This document shows, piece by piece, positions 12,842 through 24,954 of a stretch of 64,000 bases of DNA. The DNA comes from Malania oleifera (Eukaryota > Streptophyta > Magnoliopsida > Santalales > Ximeniaceae). The notes below the pieces were generated by a model that saw only the letters and a list, made by a program, of their open reading frames with translations, was not told where the DNA came from and made no database searches. Within the stretch, counting starts at the first letter, position 1; each line of letters starts with the position of its first letter. The position numbers and the translations under genes were made by a program. The stretch lies in the NCBI RefSeq assembly GCF_029873635.1, contig NC_080423.1, forward strand, positions 111,183,087 through 111,247,086. Reading direction: 5' to 3'.

Positions 12842-13739
12842 TGTTGACACCCATTTTGTTTGGGGCTAAGCAGAAAATTTGCCCCAAAATAATAAAGAAA
12901 ATGAAAATGAAAATGAACTCTAGATCTTGAAAAGGAATTTTTGAAAATAAATTTTTAAAATGAAAGGGGGTTTAAATGGAGTTTGAAAAATGAAAATGGA
13001 TTTTGAAAATAAAATTTGAAATCGCTGACCTCCTTGCCATCCCTGACCACCTAAAAAAGGATCCTTCCAGTTCCCTTGTCTCCTCTCTTCTCCCTAAGCC
13101 CTTTCCCCAGCGAAAATGCTCTAGCCGAGACTTGGCTCGCAAGCCAGGTCCTTGGCTAGTGACCTCACTTTTTTACCTCCTAGTTTAAGCCCCCATCCCT
13201 TGGGTATTAACCTCTTGCCCGCCTATAAAAGGCATCCCCTATCCCTAAGCAAACAAACAAAGAAAGGAGAGTGAGAAGAATCCGAGAGCACTTTTGCAAC
13301 TCCGACCACCCTTGTCTGCCCATTTGAATTCCTCCAATTACCCTCGTTTTGGCTCCTTGTTTCAACACCCAAAAGCCCCAATTCGGAGAAGGAGACAGAA
13401 GAAAGGCCAAGGCTCTTGATTAGAGAGACCCTATTCTGACTTCCAACCACTTTATCCTCTTCATTGTTCGGCCATCCCAAGTCTCTCCTCTATTTACTCT
13501 CTCTCTCTCTCTCTCTCCTACTTTGATGCCTTTGCATGAAGCAGGTATGTAAATGGAGATGAATTCATGCATATTGGTGGATGTGCATGGAGGTGTGTGA
13601 TGCAGAGTGAAGCAACGCGTGATTTTGTGCCTCTGTGTAGCAGTGCATGCATACATGAGTGCGTTTGTGTGGATGGATGTAGGTACAGCCCTACATGCAT
13701 GAGAAGGCATTTCTTTATGAATCATCATCATCATCATCA

Positions 13740-13773
<34 letters not shown>

Positions 13774-14838
13774 TTTTGCTATCATTATTATTACTGTTCT
13801 TATTATTATTGTCGTTATTATTATTATCATCATTATTATGTGTGACCGATATTATTTGCGTTAAAAAAAAAAGAAGAAACATTTGAGAAAAAAATCAAAA
13901 AAATTAGCCTTGTCTACGTATGTGTGTGTGTGTGTGTATGTGCACGCCCCTATGATAAAAATGCAAAAAAAAGGAGGTCATGTAATCCTCAATCAATTCA
14001 TAGGGGGCAGAAGGTTTTATAGAATCATTTCGAACTCGATTGAGGCAATTGTATTAGACCCTTTGATTTTGGTGCATGTATTTGATAATTGTCTGCTTAA
14101 TATAGTTGTCTGCACATGTATTTGAGTATAAAGTTGTTTCATCTATTCGTCTACATGTGTATTTGTCTCTTTGTATATCTATGTGCTTCCTTGATTGAAC
14201 TGAATAAACTTTCATAATAAACCTTCTTCTAGAACTTGGAGGTTGTGTCTTTGCATATCTTTGAGAATCTAGGAGTGGAGGGGGTCTTTGTTTTGTGTAG
14301 GATCCCCCAAAATTTGAAGGTAAGGTAAATGACACACAGAAAATGAGAAATTGGAAAAGCACTTGATAAAGAATAAGTCCTTTTGGGGATTCTTGGGGGT
14401 TATGTACATGCAGGGGGTCTTGAGGTGAGGATAGTTTCTGTCTTTCGCAGAGCTATCCAATATCGAAGGCTTGGTACTTAAAACAAAAATGGAAGAATGA
14501 AAGTCTTGATTGATTGATTTCAAAGATAATCTAAGGTAAATCAGGTACCGTCCATTGGACGAGTGTGTAGAGGGTGCTTACCTTCCTCTCACATAACTGT
14601 ACTCCCGAACCTTATCTAGTTGCACAGACTTTGACTATCAATTCATTGATCCTAAGATTAGCTTGGAGACCAATCAACTGGTAGTAATTAATTAGGTGTT
14701 TTGACTTCACCCAAGATGAAATAGGTTACTCCATGAGACAAGATCTTAGACCCATCATTTCTGGGTCACCATTTAGTCGAGGCGATTTAGAGACTTGACC
14801 CCCCTTATTGGGAGGCGGCCCTCTGGGACATTGTGATA
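12842..14838 (+). mobile_element. Solo-LTR-like insertion nested in a gypsy LTR
   Basis: About 2 kb interrupts the right-hand LTR of the surrounding element exactly where its partner LTR is continuous (compare 9300-9320). It begins TGTTGACACCC, a common plant LTR start. It has a TATA box on the + strand (CCTATAAAAGG at about 13222) and microsatellites (CT at about 13498-13517; CAT/TTA at 13725-13845). No primer site or coding region is seen. The right border is uncertain (14830-14842). Flanks GCCGA and GGCAA match only 3 of 5, so the target duplication is unproven. Confidence 0.6.
13725..13845. repeat. Compound CAT/TTA microsatellite
   Basis: A run of CAT triplets passes into TTA triplets with later imperfect TTA/TTG units. 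It lies inside the solo-LTR-like insertion. Poly-His, poly-Tyr and poly-Leu reading frames across it are artefacts of the repeat. Confidence 0.9.
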
Positions 14839-15689
14839 GGCAAGTTTGATGCTGGGATCTCTTTTTAGGCTATATTAGTGGGAATTCAAATAAAGGGGAA
14901 AAAAACAAGCTCAAAGAGAGCCTTAGAAGCTAGCCTTTGATAGGTGTTGCTTATTGACAATCCCACTAAGGCACCTACTTAACCTAACAATAAGCCCTAC
15001 GAAGACTCCTACTTGTAATCCCACGTTGAACCTATTTCTTAACTAAACTAAAGGAACTCTCTCCTTTGTAGTGGAGCTCAACGCTTAGAAGTTCATAAGT
15101 CAAGCACCTTCTCTTGAGGAACTACTACTAGCTAGCTGTACTTGAGGAATAACTCCTAGCTTTGGTTGCTACTATTTGTTTATGCAGTTCTAGCTAGGAT
15201 TGTCGAGTTGGCTAGATCAAAACAGGAAAGAAAATGGCTATCAACCCGTAGTTGACCGTTTAGAGGCCCCAAAGAAACTTGATTTAACCTAAACTCTTCC
15301 AACTAAACTAAGGAGTGATCAACATTCTAAAAGGACATCGAAGTTATGTATTGCGGCTATTATTCGTCGGTAGGGAACACTCTGTTAGGTGCCTTGTTCC
15401 TTTATCTGAGTGACTTACGAGTGATAGGTGCGTTCACTTAAAAGCTCTCTGCATGCAGTGACTAAAAACGACTTTTCGTTGAAGGGGGAGTGATCTGAAC
15501 TCACAAGTGAGGGGAGATTGCTGAGAATTCCTTCTGTGAGCTTGTCCTACATTGGAAAAATTAAGTGAATGATGAGTGTTTGTATGTATGGTTGGGCCCA
15601 AGATCCAATATGCTTAAGCTTTTGGGTCAAGTTGGTGCTCACCCATGTATATTAAGTGCCCATAAGGACTCCCCTGGTGCTAACACAAT

Positions 15690-16470
15690 CAAGTATTGAG
15701 GAAACAAGGGATTTCAAGTGGTGCAATCCTTCCATTTGGCCTATGACCACCACCCATTTCTAATGAATTCATTGTGATGATGAAACAGGGTTTGGGAGGC
15801 ACTCACTCTCCCGCTCAAACCAAATTCCCATATGCACATACTAAACTTACCGTGCTCCGATGCAGTTAATTGACTTGAGAGCCACCCCCACACCAAGCAC
15901 AACCTCCTTAGAAGTTAACACACATGAAGGCTGAGTAATACACTTGAACTCTCAAACTTGTGGTTTTACATCATGTTGGGTGTTCCTTGCTCATGGAAAA
16001 AACCCCCATGCCTCTTGTATTACACTTGGGACAAAGCCATCTTCCTCGTTGAAGCACTCGTCCTTTTATAGACTTTCAGCCTTGGTCTCCAAGTAGTTTG
16101 AGAGTAGGAAATCCTACCTTATTTTTCCAAGCCCTAATTTACAAATTTAGCTCAAAACAGGAACTCCTTGTCTCGCTGACCTGTCAATCAGGCATGCTCA
16201 AAGCAGAATACCCTTTCTTGGTGTTGGGTGGTTGTTCGGTCCCCACATAATTTGTTGCCTGATCTTGCTAGAAAACTCAATCTCCAAGTTGCAATGGCTT
16301 ATATTTGCACGTTAAAGTGTCTTCAAGCATCCTTGGTAGATTAAACAAATTCTCACCCATATTCGAGTCATGCCTCAGTATTTGGAAGGATGATAGTTAG
16401 TGATTGCATATGACACTTCTTCAAAGCCAACGTTTCCAAATAAACTTTCTTTGGCATAACACCATAACAA
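15690..16470. other. Unclassified spacer
   Basis: I see no ORF or element ends here. A reversed TATA-like motif (CTTTTATAGAC, about 16069) hints at another minus-strand LTR fragment, but no partner repeat is visible. Confidence 0.3.
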
Positions 16471-16472
16471 TG

Positions 16473-16830
16473 TGATGTGGTAGGAACATCGAGGAATTAC
16501 ATGCAAGAGAGAATTTGGGAGAGATAAAAGAGAGAAGGTTAATGAACAGAACAGCAGTGCAGGTACTGCCCATTAAAATTGAGAGGGCAGGGGAAGAAGA
16601 AGAGAGGAAGGAGGAGATACAATTGGGTGGAAAAACACACGTTCCCTTGTCAATTCAATTCATCAAAAACCAACTCTTATGTGGCTTTCACACCTTTATT
16701 TATATGAAACCCTAACTTACATGAGATTATACATAAACCCGTGAAGATACATGAAATTACAGATTAATCCCTAAACTAAACAACATAATCAACTAATTAA
16801 CTAGAACACATTTAGTTTTAGGATCCTACA
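16473..16830 (-). mobile_element. Putative solo LTR
   Basis: Read on the minus strand, the segment begins TGTAGGATCC and ends in CA, with a TATA-like motif (CATATAAATAAAGG, near 16705-16692) at an LTR-promoter position. No second copy, primer site or target duplication was found, so this rests on ends and promoter only. An alternative is an ordinary promoter-like spacer. Confidence 0.4.
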
Positions 16831-17709
16831 ATATCTTGATCCAATTCTTCTGAATTAGTTCCCAACAAGGGTCTATCCATGGTCTGGCTTCTTTTTTTAA
16901 TTTTTAAATCACAGTGGTTAATGATCCAATTACAATTGTAATATATTAAGTGTGGCCCTAAATATGCACCATTAGTTTTGTGCTTTTATCCACATAGGTA
17001 GCTTATGTGAGTGGTTGGATACACCACATTTTGGCATGTTGCAATTCTGTGTGTGAGAGTTAGATGCCACACGTATGTGTGTGACGTTTGACAAGGTGAC
17101 ACATGTTGTTCCATGTCAAAAAAGGGACCTTCGGCTCCATGTGAAAGCTATATGCTGCAATTATGTCAATGATGTATCAGATGGCTTGCACTTTGCCTGA
17201 CATTGGTAAAAGAAACCTTTTGTCCCCTTGCCCTCTACTTAGTGCCATAATTGAAGCTAATGAAAATAATGATATGCTATGGGTTGCAAGTTTGTAAGTT
17301 GAATATGGTGACATATGCAGTTTTCTATCCGTAAATGATGTTTTTTTGTCATTTTATTATTGGATTTGCAATCAGTGGCTTCTTGTTGTTTTCCCTGCTC
17401 TCCTTTGGCTTTAATTTGGAGCATTATTCTGCTTATGGGTGCATATAACTGGTTTCTTGGTTTTACCATTACTACAATTTTTTCCATGGCAGAGTGGAAA
17501 GGCTAAAAGTTAAAAATAAAGGGAAGAATGTAAGCCACTTCAATGCCAAAAATAGGATTTAAAAGGTTAAAGCAACCCATGGCATCCCTGCCACTCCTTT
17601 CCCTACCTCTCAACTTGTACAAACTTCTGCTAGCAATGGTAGAGTTGTTATTGCAGGTAAAAAGGACGAAGGAAAACCAGGAACAGATTTCTGGCTTTTC
17701 ATTTATGTG
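16831..17709. other. Spacer with a weak exon-like patch
   Basis: Mostly AT-rich and uninformative. At about 17572-17655 the + strand reads KVKATHGIPATPFPTSQLVQ and onward without a stop, followed by a donor-like GTAAAAAGG at 17656. I do not recognise the product. It could be a chance frame or a decayed exon. Confidence 0.2.
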
Positions 17710-18418
17710 CGTTAAAGCTTGATATACATTGTTGACCCACAGCCTAATAGCTTAAGCTTTTAGGTGAAGTGGTAGTCTAACATGGTATCAAAACTGGTTA
17801 CTAGGAGGTCCTGTGTTCTAGTCTCGTTGTCCATGTTTATTATGTGGTGTTTAAAAAAACTATTGTGTTCCCTGTAATGGATGTTATCCATCGTGTGATC
17901 TCTTCACATGTTGTCGGGCTGCACGTGAGGGGGAGTGTTAAAGCTTGGTAGACATTGTTGGCCCACAACCTAATAGCTTAAGCTTTTAGGTAAAGTAGTA
18001 ATCTAACATGGTATCAAAGCTGGTTATCAGGAGGTCTTGTGTTCTAGTCTCGTTGTTTATGTTTATTAAGTGGTGTTTAAAAAACTATTGTAATGGATGT
18101 TATCCATTGTGTGATCTCTTCACGTGCTGTCGGGCTGCATGTGAGGGGGAGTGTTAAAGCTTGATATACATTGTTGGCCCACAACCTAATAGCTTAAGCT
18201 TTTAGGTAAAGTGGTAATTTAACATGGTATCATAGCTGGTTACCAGGAGGTCCTGTGTTCTAGTCTCATTGTCCATGTTTATTATGTGGTGTTCAAAAAA
18301 AGTATTGTGTTCCTTGTAATGGATGTTTTTTATCATGTCATCTTTTCACGTGCTGTCGGGCTGCACGTGAGGGGGTGTGTTAAAGCTTGATATACATTGT
18401 TGGCCCACAACCTAATAG
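17710..18418 (+). mobile_element. Tandem micro-TRIM with 73-bp LTRs (three interiors)
   Basis: A short LTR-like unit recurs at 17710-17782, 17936-18008, 18152-18224 and, cut short, 18378-18418. A full copy begins TGTTAAAGCTTG and ends TCTAACA or TTTAACA (73 bp; the first copy has an altered first base). Each full copy is followed directly by TGGTATCAAAGCTGG or a close variant (TGGTATCAAAACTGG, TGGTATCATAGCTGG), near the initiator-tRNA-Met primer site. Each later copy is preceded by a purine tract (GTGAGGGGGAG; GTGAGGGGGTG before the last). Interiors are about 143-153 bp and non-coding. The repeat period is 216-226 bp. Together these are all the cis signals of an LTR retrotransposon in under 300 bp, here as a head-to-tail array. 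Confidence 0.75.
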
Positions 18419-19894
18419 TTTGTCTTTTGGATTATGTTCAGTGCAATATTGGAGCAAATTGAACTTAAATTGGTTCGGGAAAGAATGTTTTTATTATTTT
18501 TGTTTCCAGGGCTTTTGTGGAAGGATAAACATATTTCAAATCATTTATGTTGGATGGTTGGCAGTCTGCCTTTTAAAGCAATGATTTCTTGTCATGTTTT
18601 TTCTCTGTTTTTTTTTTTTTTTTGGGTTTAGTTTTGGTTCTTTTTTGTAGTTTTTTTTTCCCTCAGGTGTGGAGAGGGGGAGGGTTGTGGGGTTGCTGTT
18701 TAAACAACTTATTGGAACTTGATTACACATTGCCTTGAACTGGGAGTGTTATTAATTATTGGAATAAAAGGTCATTCTTATATTCATGGGCCAATGTTGA
18801 ACTTATTTAAAAATTTATTCCTAGATCATAACTGTATTTGAGCTGGTTATGTCTAGGCTTAACCTTGTACGGAATTAACCAAGAAATATTTAATTAATTT
18901 CAACTCTGTACTGAATCAAACCATTTGCAGAACTAATGAAAACAAGCTGATGCTGGGGGTTGATTCAAGTTGTTCCCTAGTCGAAACTTTTAAGGCCAAA
19001 ATATTTTGGGTGCTTGATTTCAAAGAGGAATTAATAAAGGAGAGAGAGGGTGGATTTTCAATAAGAAGTAGGGATTGGGTTTTGGAAAGGGGGAATGGAA
19101 ATAGGACAACACAAAAAATGGATGGTGAGGATAGGAAATTATGTAGGTTTAGGGCTTGTAAGGGGGTAAGAAAAATGAACATGTTTGAGGCTTGATGAGG
19201 AAACATTACCATGAATAGTTGTTGTGGTTTGTTTGCTAGGGAGGCTAGGATTGAATGTTGATGGAAGAAAGGATTGGGGTTATAGTATTGTAAAACGAAT
19301 AAAGAATGCTAAAAAGTCCAATTATGATTTTAAATAAGTTGAGAAGTGTTACATAAGGAAGAAGAAATGAAGAAATACAAAGACAAGTTTAGGCCTCACT
19401 CCTAGTATTACAAAATATTCATGGCTCTTGTAGTACTCTCTAATAGAACTATGATTCTACATAGATAGAAAGTTTGCAAAACAAAAGTGATGACTTGTGA
19501 GACAGTCTGATCACCCAAAAAAACCTTTATTCTATGAACATAAAGCAATAAAACAATGAAATCAACTACTAATTTGACTGTTGGGCCTAGACTATCTTTG
19601 GTTAGTAGTAGTTCTTAATAGGTTTAGCACCAACAATTTGTTGCGTATTACAAGGCTTCCTAAGGCCTTGACTTCTCACTTCTTCTAGCATGATTGGAGA
19701 GCTTTGTTCGAATGATGTATTTTCTTTTTTTCTTAAATTTTTGTTGCTCATTTTTTCTTTTCTTTTTCTTTTTGGGAGGATGATATACTCTTCTACTTTT
19801 AGCATTCTTTTCCCTTCATTAATACTTTGACCTTATTGAGGCTTCGATTGGATTTGTTTGGTACCTCAGTAGACATAGTTATGAGTTCTAGCTG
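18419..19894. other. Intergenic spacer
   Basis: Non-coding AT-rich DNA with a T-run at about 18608-18623. No gene or mobile element could be assigned. Confidence 0.4.
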
Positions 19895-20285
19895 TACAAT
19901 TCCAAATCCAAGCTGCCGAGATGAGGATGCTTAGATGGATGAGTGGTATAACATTGAAAGATAAATTAAGAAATGAACATATTCGTGATAAGTTAGGTGT
20001 AGCTCTTATAGAAGATAAGATAAGGGAGGGACGACTCAGATAGTATGGACACTTGCAACGTAGGCCTTATAGTGCACCTGTGAGGAAGAGTGACTTAGTT
20101 ATTGTGGGAGGCAGTAGAAGGGGTAGGGGTAGACCTAAAATAACTTGGGGGGAGATAGTGAGTAAGGATTTGATATCCTTGAATCTATCAAAAGAAATGG
20201 TCCATGATTGCATAAATTGGCGGAAAATGATTCATATAACCAACCCCACTTAGTGGAACTAAGGCTTGGTTTTGTTGTTTGTTGT
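19895..20285 (+). mobile_element. 5'-truncated RTE-type LINE, 3' end only
   Basis: About 390 bp matching the 3' end of the larger LINE at 42095-45180. The translation reads AEMRMLRWMSGITLKDKLRN, then an in-frame stop, then RGRGRPKITWGEIVSKDLIS, the C-terminal tail of plant RTE reverse transcriptases. After the stop codon comes the family 3' end CCAACCCCACTTAGTGGAAC, then a GTTTTGTTG-type tail. Truncation from the 5' side is usual for target-primed reverse transcription. Confidence 0.8.
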
Positions 20286-23200
20286 AGCACAGCATTATTC
20301 CCAATCAATCAATAGAAACACCAATGAAAGGATTGAATTCCCTTGTTCCTTCTTTGTAATCCAGAAGAATCCATATTTTTTTGGTGTCTTTTTTTTTTTT
20401 TTTTTGGTTCTTGCTCTTGGGTGGTGAGGGGTGGAGGTTGATTTTTAAGGCACTGTTGGTTGCTGGATTATTGGATGGTAGCGTTTGCGTGTGCCTGCTT
20501 TTTTCCCTTCTAAACTGCTTTGGTCACTTCTGTTGCCATGGCAGACCCAAAGCAGCGCCAGAGACAGTTCCCTGTGATCAGGACACTATCTTGCTGAGGG
20601 ATAGACAAACCCTTTCACGGCAGCAGTGCTTCATTGAATTCGATGTCCTTAGTGAATGTTCCTGTCTCATTCTCTTGTTCCTTCACAGGGGCCACTCCTT
20701 CCTATCATTCATCGAGATACACCTTAGGAGGTAAAAATCAACATGGCTGAATTTCATCGTCTGCCTTGGGACATCTGTATTTTGTGTTCTTGTTCATTTG
20801 TTGTATGCGTCTGTGTTGAGTTGGGGGCAAAAGATCCATTAATGTTTGGAAGAATGCTGCTGTGTCATGACTTTACCGCTGCAGCTCATTGTCAATTCCC
20901 ACAAGGTAAAATTGTTTTACTTTGGAATGGAATGATATTGGGCTAATCCCTGTCCTGTCACTCTGTCATTCATCTGTGTAGCCAGCGTAGTAATAGTTAC
21001 ACTAGCATGTTTGGAAAAAGCAGATCCCGCATTTGCTTTTGCCAGTGACAATGTCTTGCAAAAGCAGCTTTTGCATAGCAGTTCACACCATCCCACGTTT
21101 GATTTTGCCCCCACTCCCCTCCCCCTTATTGTGTCTTTCATTTTTCTTGCTTTGTTTTGTTAAGCAGCCACTAAATGGGTTCTGAAGGTGTTCAGAAATT
21201 CCCCTTCCTCACCTTCTGAGAGTGAAAATTCTTCCTATTTTGTTGATGGTTGTCACTAGCAAAACTAGATATGCCGGTGGTGCCCTAGCAAAGAAAAAAC
21301 CCTAGACCGTAATGACTTGAAAATTGAAATTGACTTTAAAGTAGACTTGACCCATCCACTACTCCAAGTGGAAAATCTACTCCTCATTTTCTTGTCCCTT
21401 CTCCATTTTAAGTCAGCAAAATAGGATAGAGGTTCAAACTTGCACTAATAAAATATAATGTTTTTGAAATGGTGAATTAATGCACCACCCTCCAATTATA
21501 TAGTTAATAAATTTTTTTATTTTGGACAAAAGATATTGACTTTCCTTAAGGTTTTAAAAATCTTATTTTTCTTATATTTCAAAAATGTTATATAACTTCC
21601 TTAAGGTTTGTTAAAAAACACAAGTCTCACCTCAAAAGAATTTGTCTTTTGTAATACAAAGACGAGATTTGCGTCTTTTTGATAAATTCTAGGTCAGTTT
21701 GTGTCATTCTTGAGACTTCAGGAGAGATTCTTAAAATTTTTAAAACACATGAGAGGTTTTTATCTTTTTATCAAACTTAAGAAGAGTTCAGTATCTTTTG
21801 TACTAAAATTTTCAATCCAATAATAATAATAATAATAATAAGAAGAAGAGAAGAAGAAAGAAGAAGAAGAAGAAGAAGAAGATTGAGATGATATGTTAAA
21901 AGCAACCTGCAATGGCCTATATGATATTATGCATTGTAGCTAGTGGGTTGACCACTTGACTTAGGTTCCCCTTTGTGATCCATGGTCAACTCCACTGCAT
22001 TTGCGTGCTGCTAAATTAAGTCAATAAAGATGAGTATATATAATATGATGTGTGGAAAATAAATTAATAAAAATCTTCGATCAAAACCTTAACACACTGT
22101 TTAGAACTTGAAAAATATAAGAAAAAAGAAAGGAAAATATTAAGAAATTTACATTTTCATATCTGATTATTTAAAAAAAAAAGGACAAAAATAAAAAAAT
22201 ATTCCAAATCTATAAGTAAAATTTTGATTTTTGCCCATTGTTAATATATGGTTTTTCTTAATTTTAATCATATTAAAATAAGTTTTTATTTTTATAGTAT
22301 TTAATAAAGAAAAAAAATATGAGGAAAAATGAATTTTCTTTTTATTTTCCTTCTCTTTCTTTTCCTTTTCTCATGTAAAATCTTTGATTTAAATAGAGTC
22401 TAAGAGTCCATATTTGAATCAATGGGAAAAGTAAAGTACATAAAAATAAGTTCATTTTTCATGTACTAAGAAATTAAGAAAAATCAAATATAAATATAGT
22501 TTAAACTCATGTTTTTGTTCATTTATTTATAATATTTTTACTTTTTTTTTTTGCTCTATCATAATTAAATATAAAAAGTGAATTCCTTGATATTTTATTT
22601 TTGTTTTCCTAATATTTTTCAAATTCCACATGGAGCTTAGGGTCTCGTTGAAACTCAGAAAATATTAGAGAAAGAAAAGAAAAATATAAAGGAATCCTCA
22701 TTTTAATTTTTGGGTATCAAGGAAAATGAGAAAGAAAATAAAAAATATATAAAGTCTATAAACAAAAATTTAATTTTACACATCATTAATATTTTATTTT
22801 TTTAACTTTTACTCATATTAAAATTAACTTTTATTTTATATAATATTTAATAAAGAATGAAATAAAAGAGAAAATAAGCTTCATTTCTATTTTATTTTTT
22901 TCATATAAAATTGTTGATAAAAAATGAACTCTTAAGTACAATACCCAAAAAATGAAAATTTACTGTGGGTAAACGTGATCATTACCTAAGAAAAGAAAAT
23001 TGGAAATGATACCATTCATGGAAGGAAGACAAATTGCTTTCTTCATTCACTGCATACGCCATAATTAATGTTTCCAAAAATTGCATTAAAGCTTTGTCAA
23101 GAACATGTGAAGCGCCGCAGCTATTGACTATTATTATGTATGCACTATTTTTTTCTTCTTCTTAATCTCTGTATTTATATTCATCTCTTGATTTTAAAGT

Positions 23201-24900
23201 GAACTATTAATTGCATAACCTTTATCTTGATTAACAATAATTTAATTAGCACTACAATATATGTATGAAATGTTTAAAAATTTAGAAAATAATTAAATAA
23301 AAATGGAGATCGAACAGATATAAAGTTCATATATAAAATCTCACGTAAAAGACATTAACCTTCCTCGAGAGTTGGTAAAAAGACAATTATCTTTTTTGAG
23401 ATTTCAAAAATTTTAAGGACCTCCTCTAAGGTTTTAAGAATTTTAAAGACATCTTTTGAGATTTGTCAAAAAGAAATAAATTTCTTTTTATATTTTGCAA
23501 AATGACAAGTATTTTTTAAAAAAGTCTGTGTATTTTTGGCAAACTTGAGACAAGTTCTGTGATATTTTTGAGATGATATTTATGATATTTGTTTTTCTTA
23601 TTTTTTACAAAGATCCGTCTGTGCAATTATTAAATTTTTTTGCCATAATTATAGAAAATTCCTCTCGATATTGCATGTGCAATATTGTGAAATGACTTAG
23701 ACATGAGGTGGTCTATTTTATATTGTTATATGTTTAAACCCTGAAATTAAATGTTTTATTTTCTACCCCTATTCTCGATTTAGGCTCTAAGCATCAAGTT
23801 GTTTATGAAATGAGTACTCTACTCAAAGCCCTTTGAGAGATGATTTAAGCTAGTCAACAAATAAAGAAAGAAAAGGAAAAGATTTTATTATCATTTGGGT
23901 TTAGTAAATTATTATTTTTTTGATTTTTTGAATTTAAAAAAAAAACAAAAAATGATGATAATTATGATTTTAGCTATATTAAATTATAAAATGATATAAT
24001 TTTTATTGACCAAATGCTTTCCTTCTCAAGAAAAAAAAGAATGTATAATAGTAATTTCGTGTGCGTATTATTACAATCTTGACTTCAATGTGTACAACTT
24101 TTTATGACAATATCAATACCCACATTACACAATCTAATAAATGTAAATTATAAGTACATTAGTTACAATTAATTGCACAAGAAATTATGTTATTACGGTA
24201 AAATAAATAATAATGTGAAACATTTTATGAGTGGAGATAAAAAAGGAATTACAATATCAAAATTTTACGATGAGGATATCTATTATTTTCATATTACATA
24301 CTAAATGTAATAACTAGTAATATATAAGGTATAACTATCAATTCGATTCTCAAAATTTAAATTATATTTTATCTTATTCTAAGAATAGTTATTTTGTTGA
24401 ACTAAACGAGCCGTAAGAGAAATAACTTGTATGCTTTTTTTTTTTTTTTCCTTATTGTCATATATTAGGTCATAAAAACTATCAACTTAGCTGTTAGCAT
24501 CGAAAATGATCAAATGTGAACTTCCATTATTGCATGAATAACTATAAACTTAATTCAAAAGTTGAAGTAATTGCATATTCAACCCATTCCTTTGACTATA
24601 ATTCACGAAAATCAAAATAGTACAAAGGTAGAATAAGAACAAGTCTCCTATATTAATGTCACATTATAAATGCATCTAGAAATAATAATACCTTCTTATA
24701 GGTGTTGGCGTGTTGCATTGGCTATAATCATTAAATGTCAAAACAGAACTGAAGTGAAAATAAATGATATCGCATACATAATCTTTGATACTAAGTAAAA
24801 AATGTCATTATAAATTATTAATTACATATATAGAATAATAATGCATTAAAACTCTAAATCAACCTTAGAAAAAAAGAAAAAAAAAAAAGGCAGATATTTT
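20286..24900. other. Intergenic spacer with old duplications and exon-like patches
   Basis: At 20538 a + strand frame starts MADPKQRQRQFPVIR and soon stops; a splice-like AG/GT pair bounds 20688-20731. The product is not recognised. Two diverged direct copies of about 300 bp lie at 22095-22395 and 22645-22935, both AT-rich. Two related TTTTGAGATTTGTCAAAAAG-type segments lie near 21540-21800 and 23340-23600. An AAT/GAA microsatellite is at about 21822-21883. None of these is a supported gene. Confidence 0.35.
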
Positions 24901-24920
24901 AAAGGGGAATTGTTTCCGAC

Positions 24921-24954
<34 letters not shown>

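Larger units (their letters stand above)
8892..14877 (-). mobile_element. Gag-only Ty3/gypsy element (Tat-like), non-autonomous, with nested insertions
   Basis: LTRs lie at 8892-9343 (3' LTR) and 12415-14877 (5' LTR, interrupted at 12842-14838). Read on the minus strand, both end in CAACA-type sequence. The flanks are a perfect 5-bp duplication GTGGG (8887-8891 and 14878-14882). Left of the right-hand LTR lies a decayed primer site of the TGGCGCC type (about 12398-12414), and a purine tract (reverse of 9344-9360) precedes the left-hand LTR. Between them are gag remnants on the minus strand (about 11420-12400), no recognisable pol, and a 98-bp tandem array (9440-10310). Gag similarity and the array position suggest the Tat/Ogre group; that clade call is inference. 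A second copy lies at about 55925-57720. Confidence 0.8.
8203..15685 (+). mobile_element. Short-LTR (TRIM-like) element with three LTR copies, containing nested insertions
   Basis: Three related direct repeats of about 170 bp occur: 8203-8372 (starts TGTTGAGAAT, ends GCTAACA), 8754-8891 (interrupted by the gypsy element) and 15519-15685 (ends GCTAACA). The first is followed after two bases by TGGTATTAAAGCC, close to the initiator-tRNA-Met primer site. The second and third are each preceded by a purine tract (GTGGGGGAGAT; GAGGGGAGAT). The interior has no long ORF. The outermost flanks are CATTC (8198-8202) and CAATC (15686-15690), a probable 5-bp target duplication with one mismatch. I infer an LTR-interior-LTR-interior-LTR structure, later invaded by the element at 8892-14877. 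Segment 14883-15430 is not recognised. Confidence 0.6.

Noticed and set aside
13420..13886. Overlapping frames encoding poly-Ile/Met, poly-His/Tyr and poly-Ser/Leu on both strands
   Set aside because: They are translations of the CAT/TTA microsatellite at 13725-13845 and have no codon or family support.
17710..18418. Reading the repeated A-box/B-box-like words as tandem tRNA genes or a SINE
   Set aside because: No cloverleaf can be formed, and the repeats fit LTR ends plus a tRNA-Met primer site and polypurine tract better.
18434..18631. 65-codon + strand frame after the micro-TRIM array
   Set aside because: It has no recognisable motif and ends in a T-run giving poly-Phe; judged chance.
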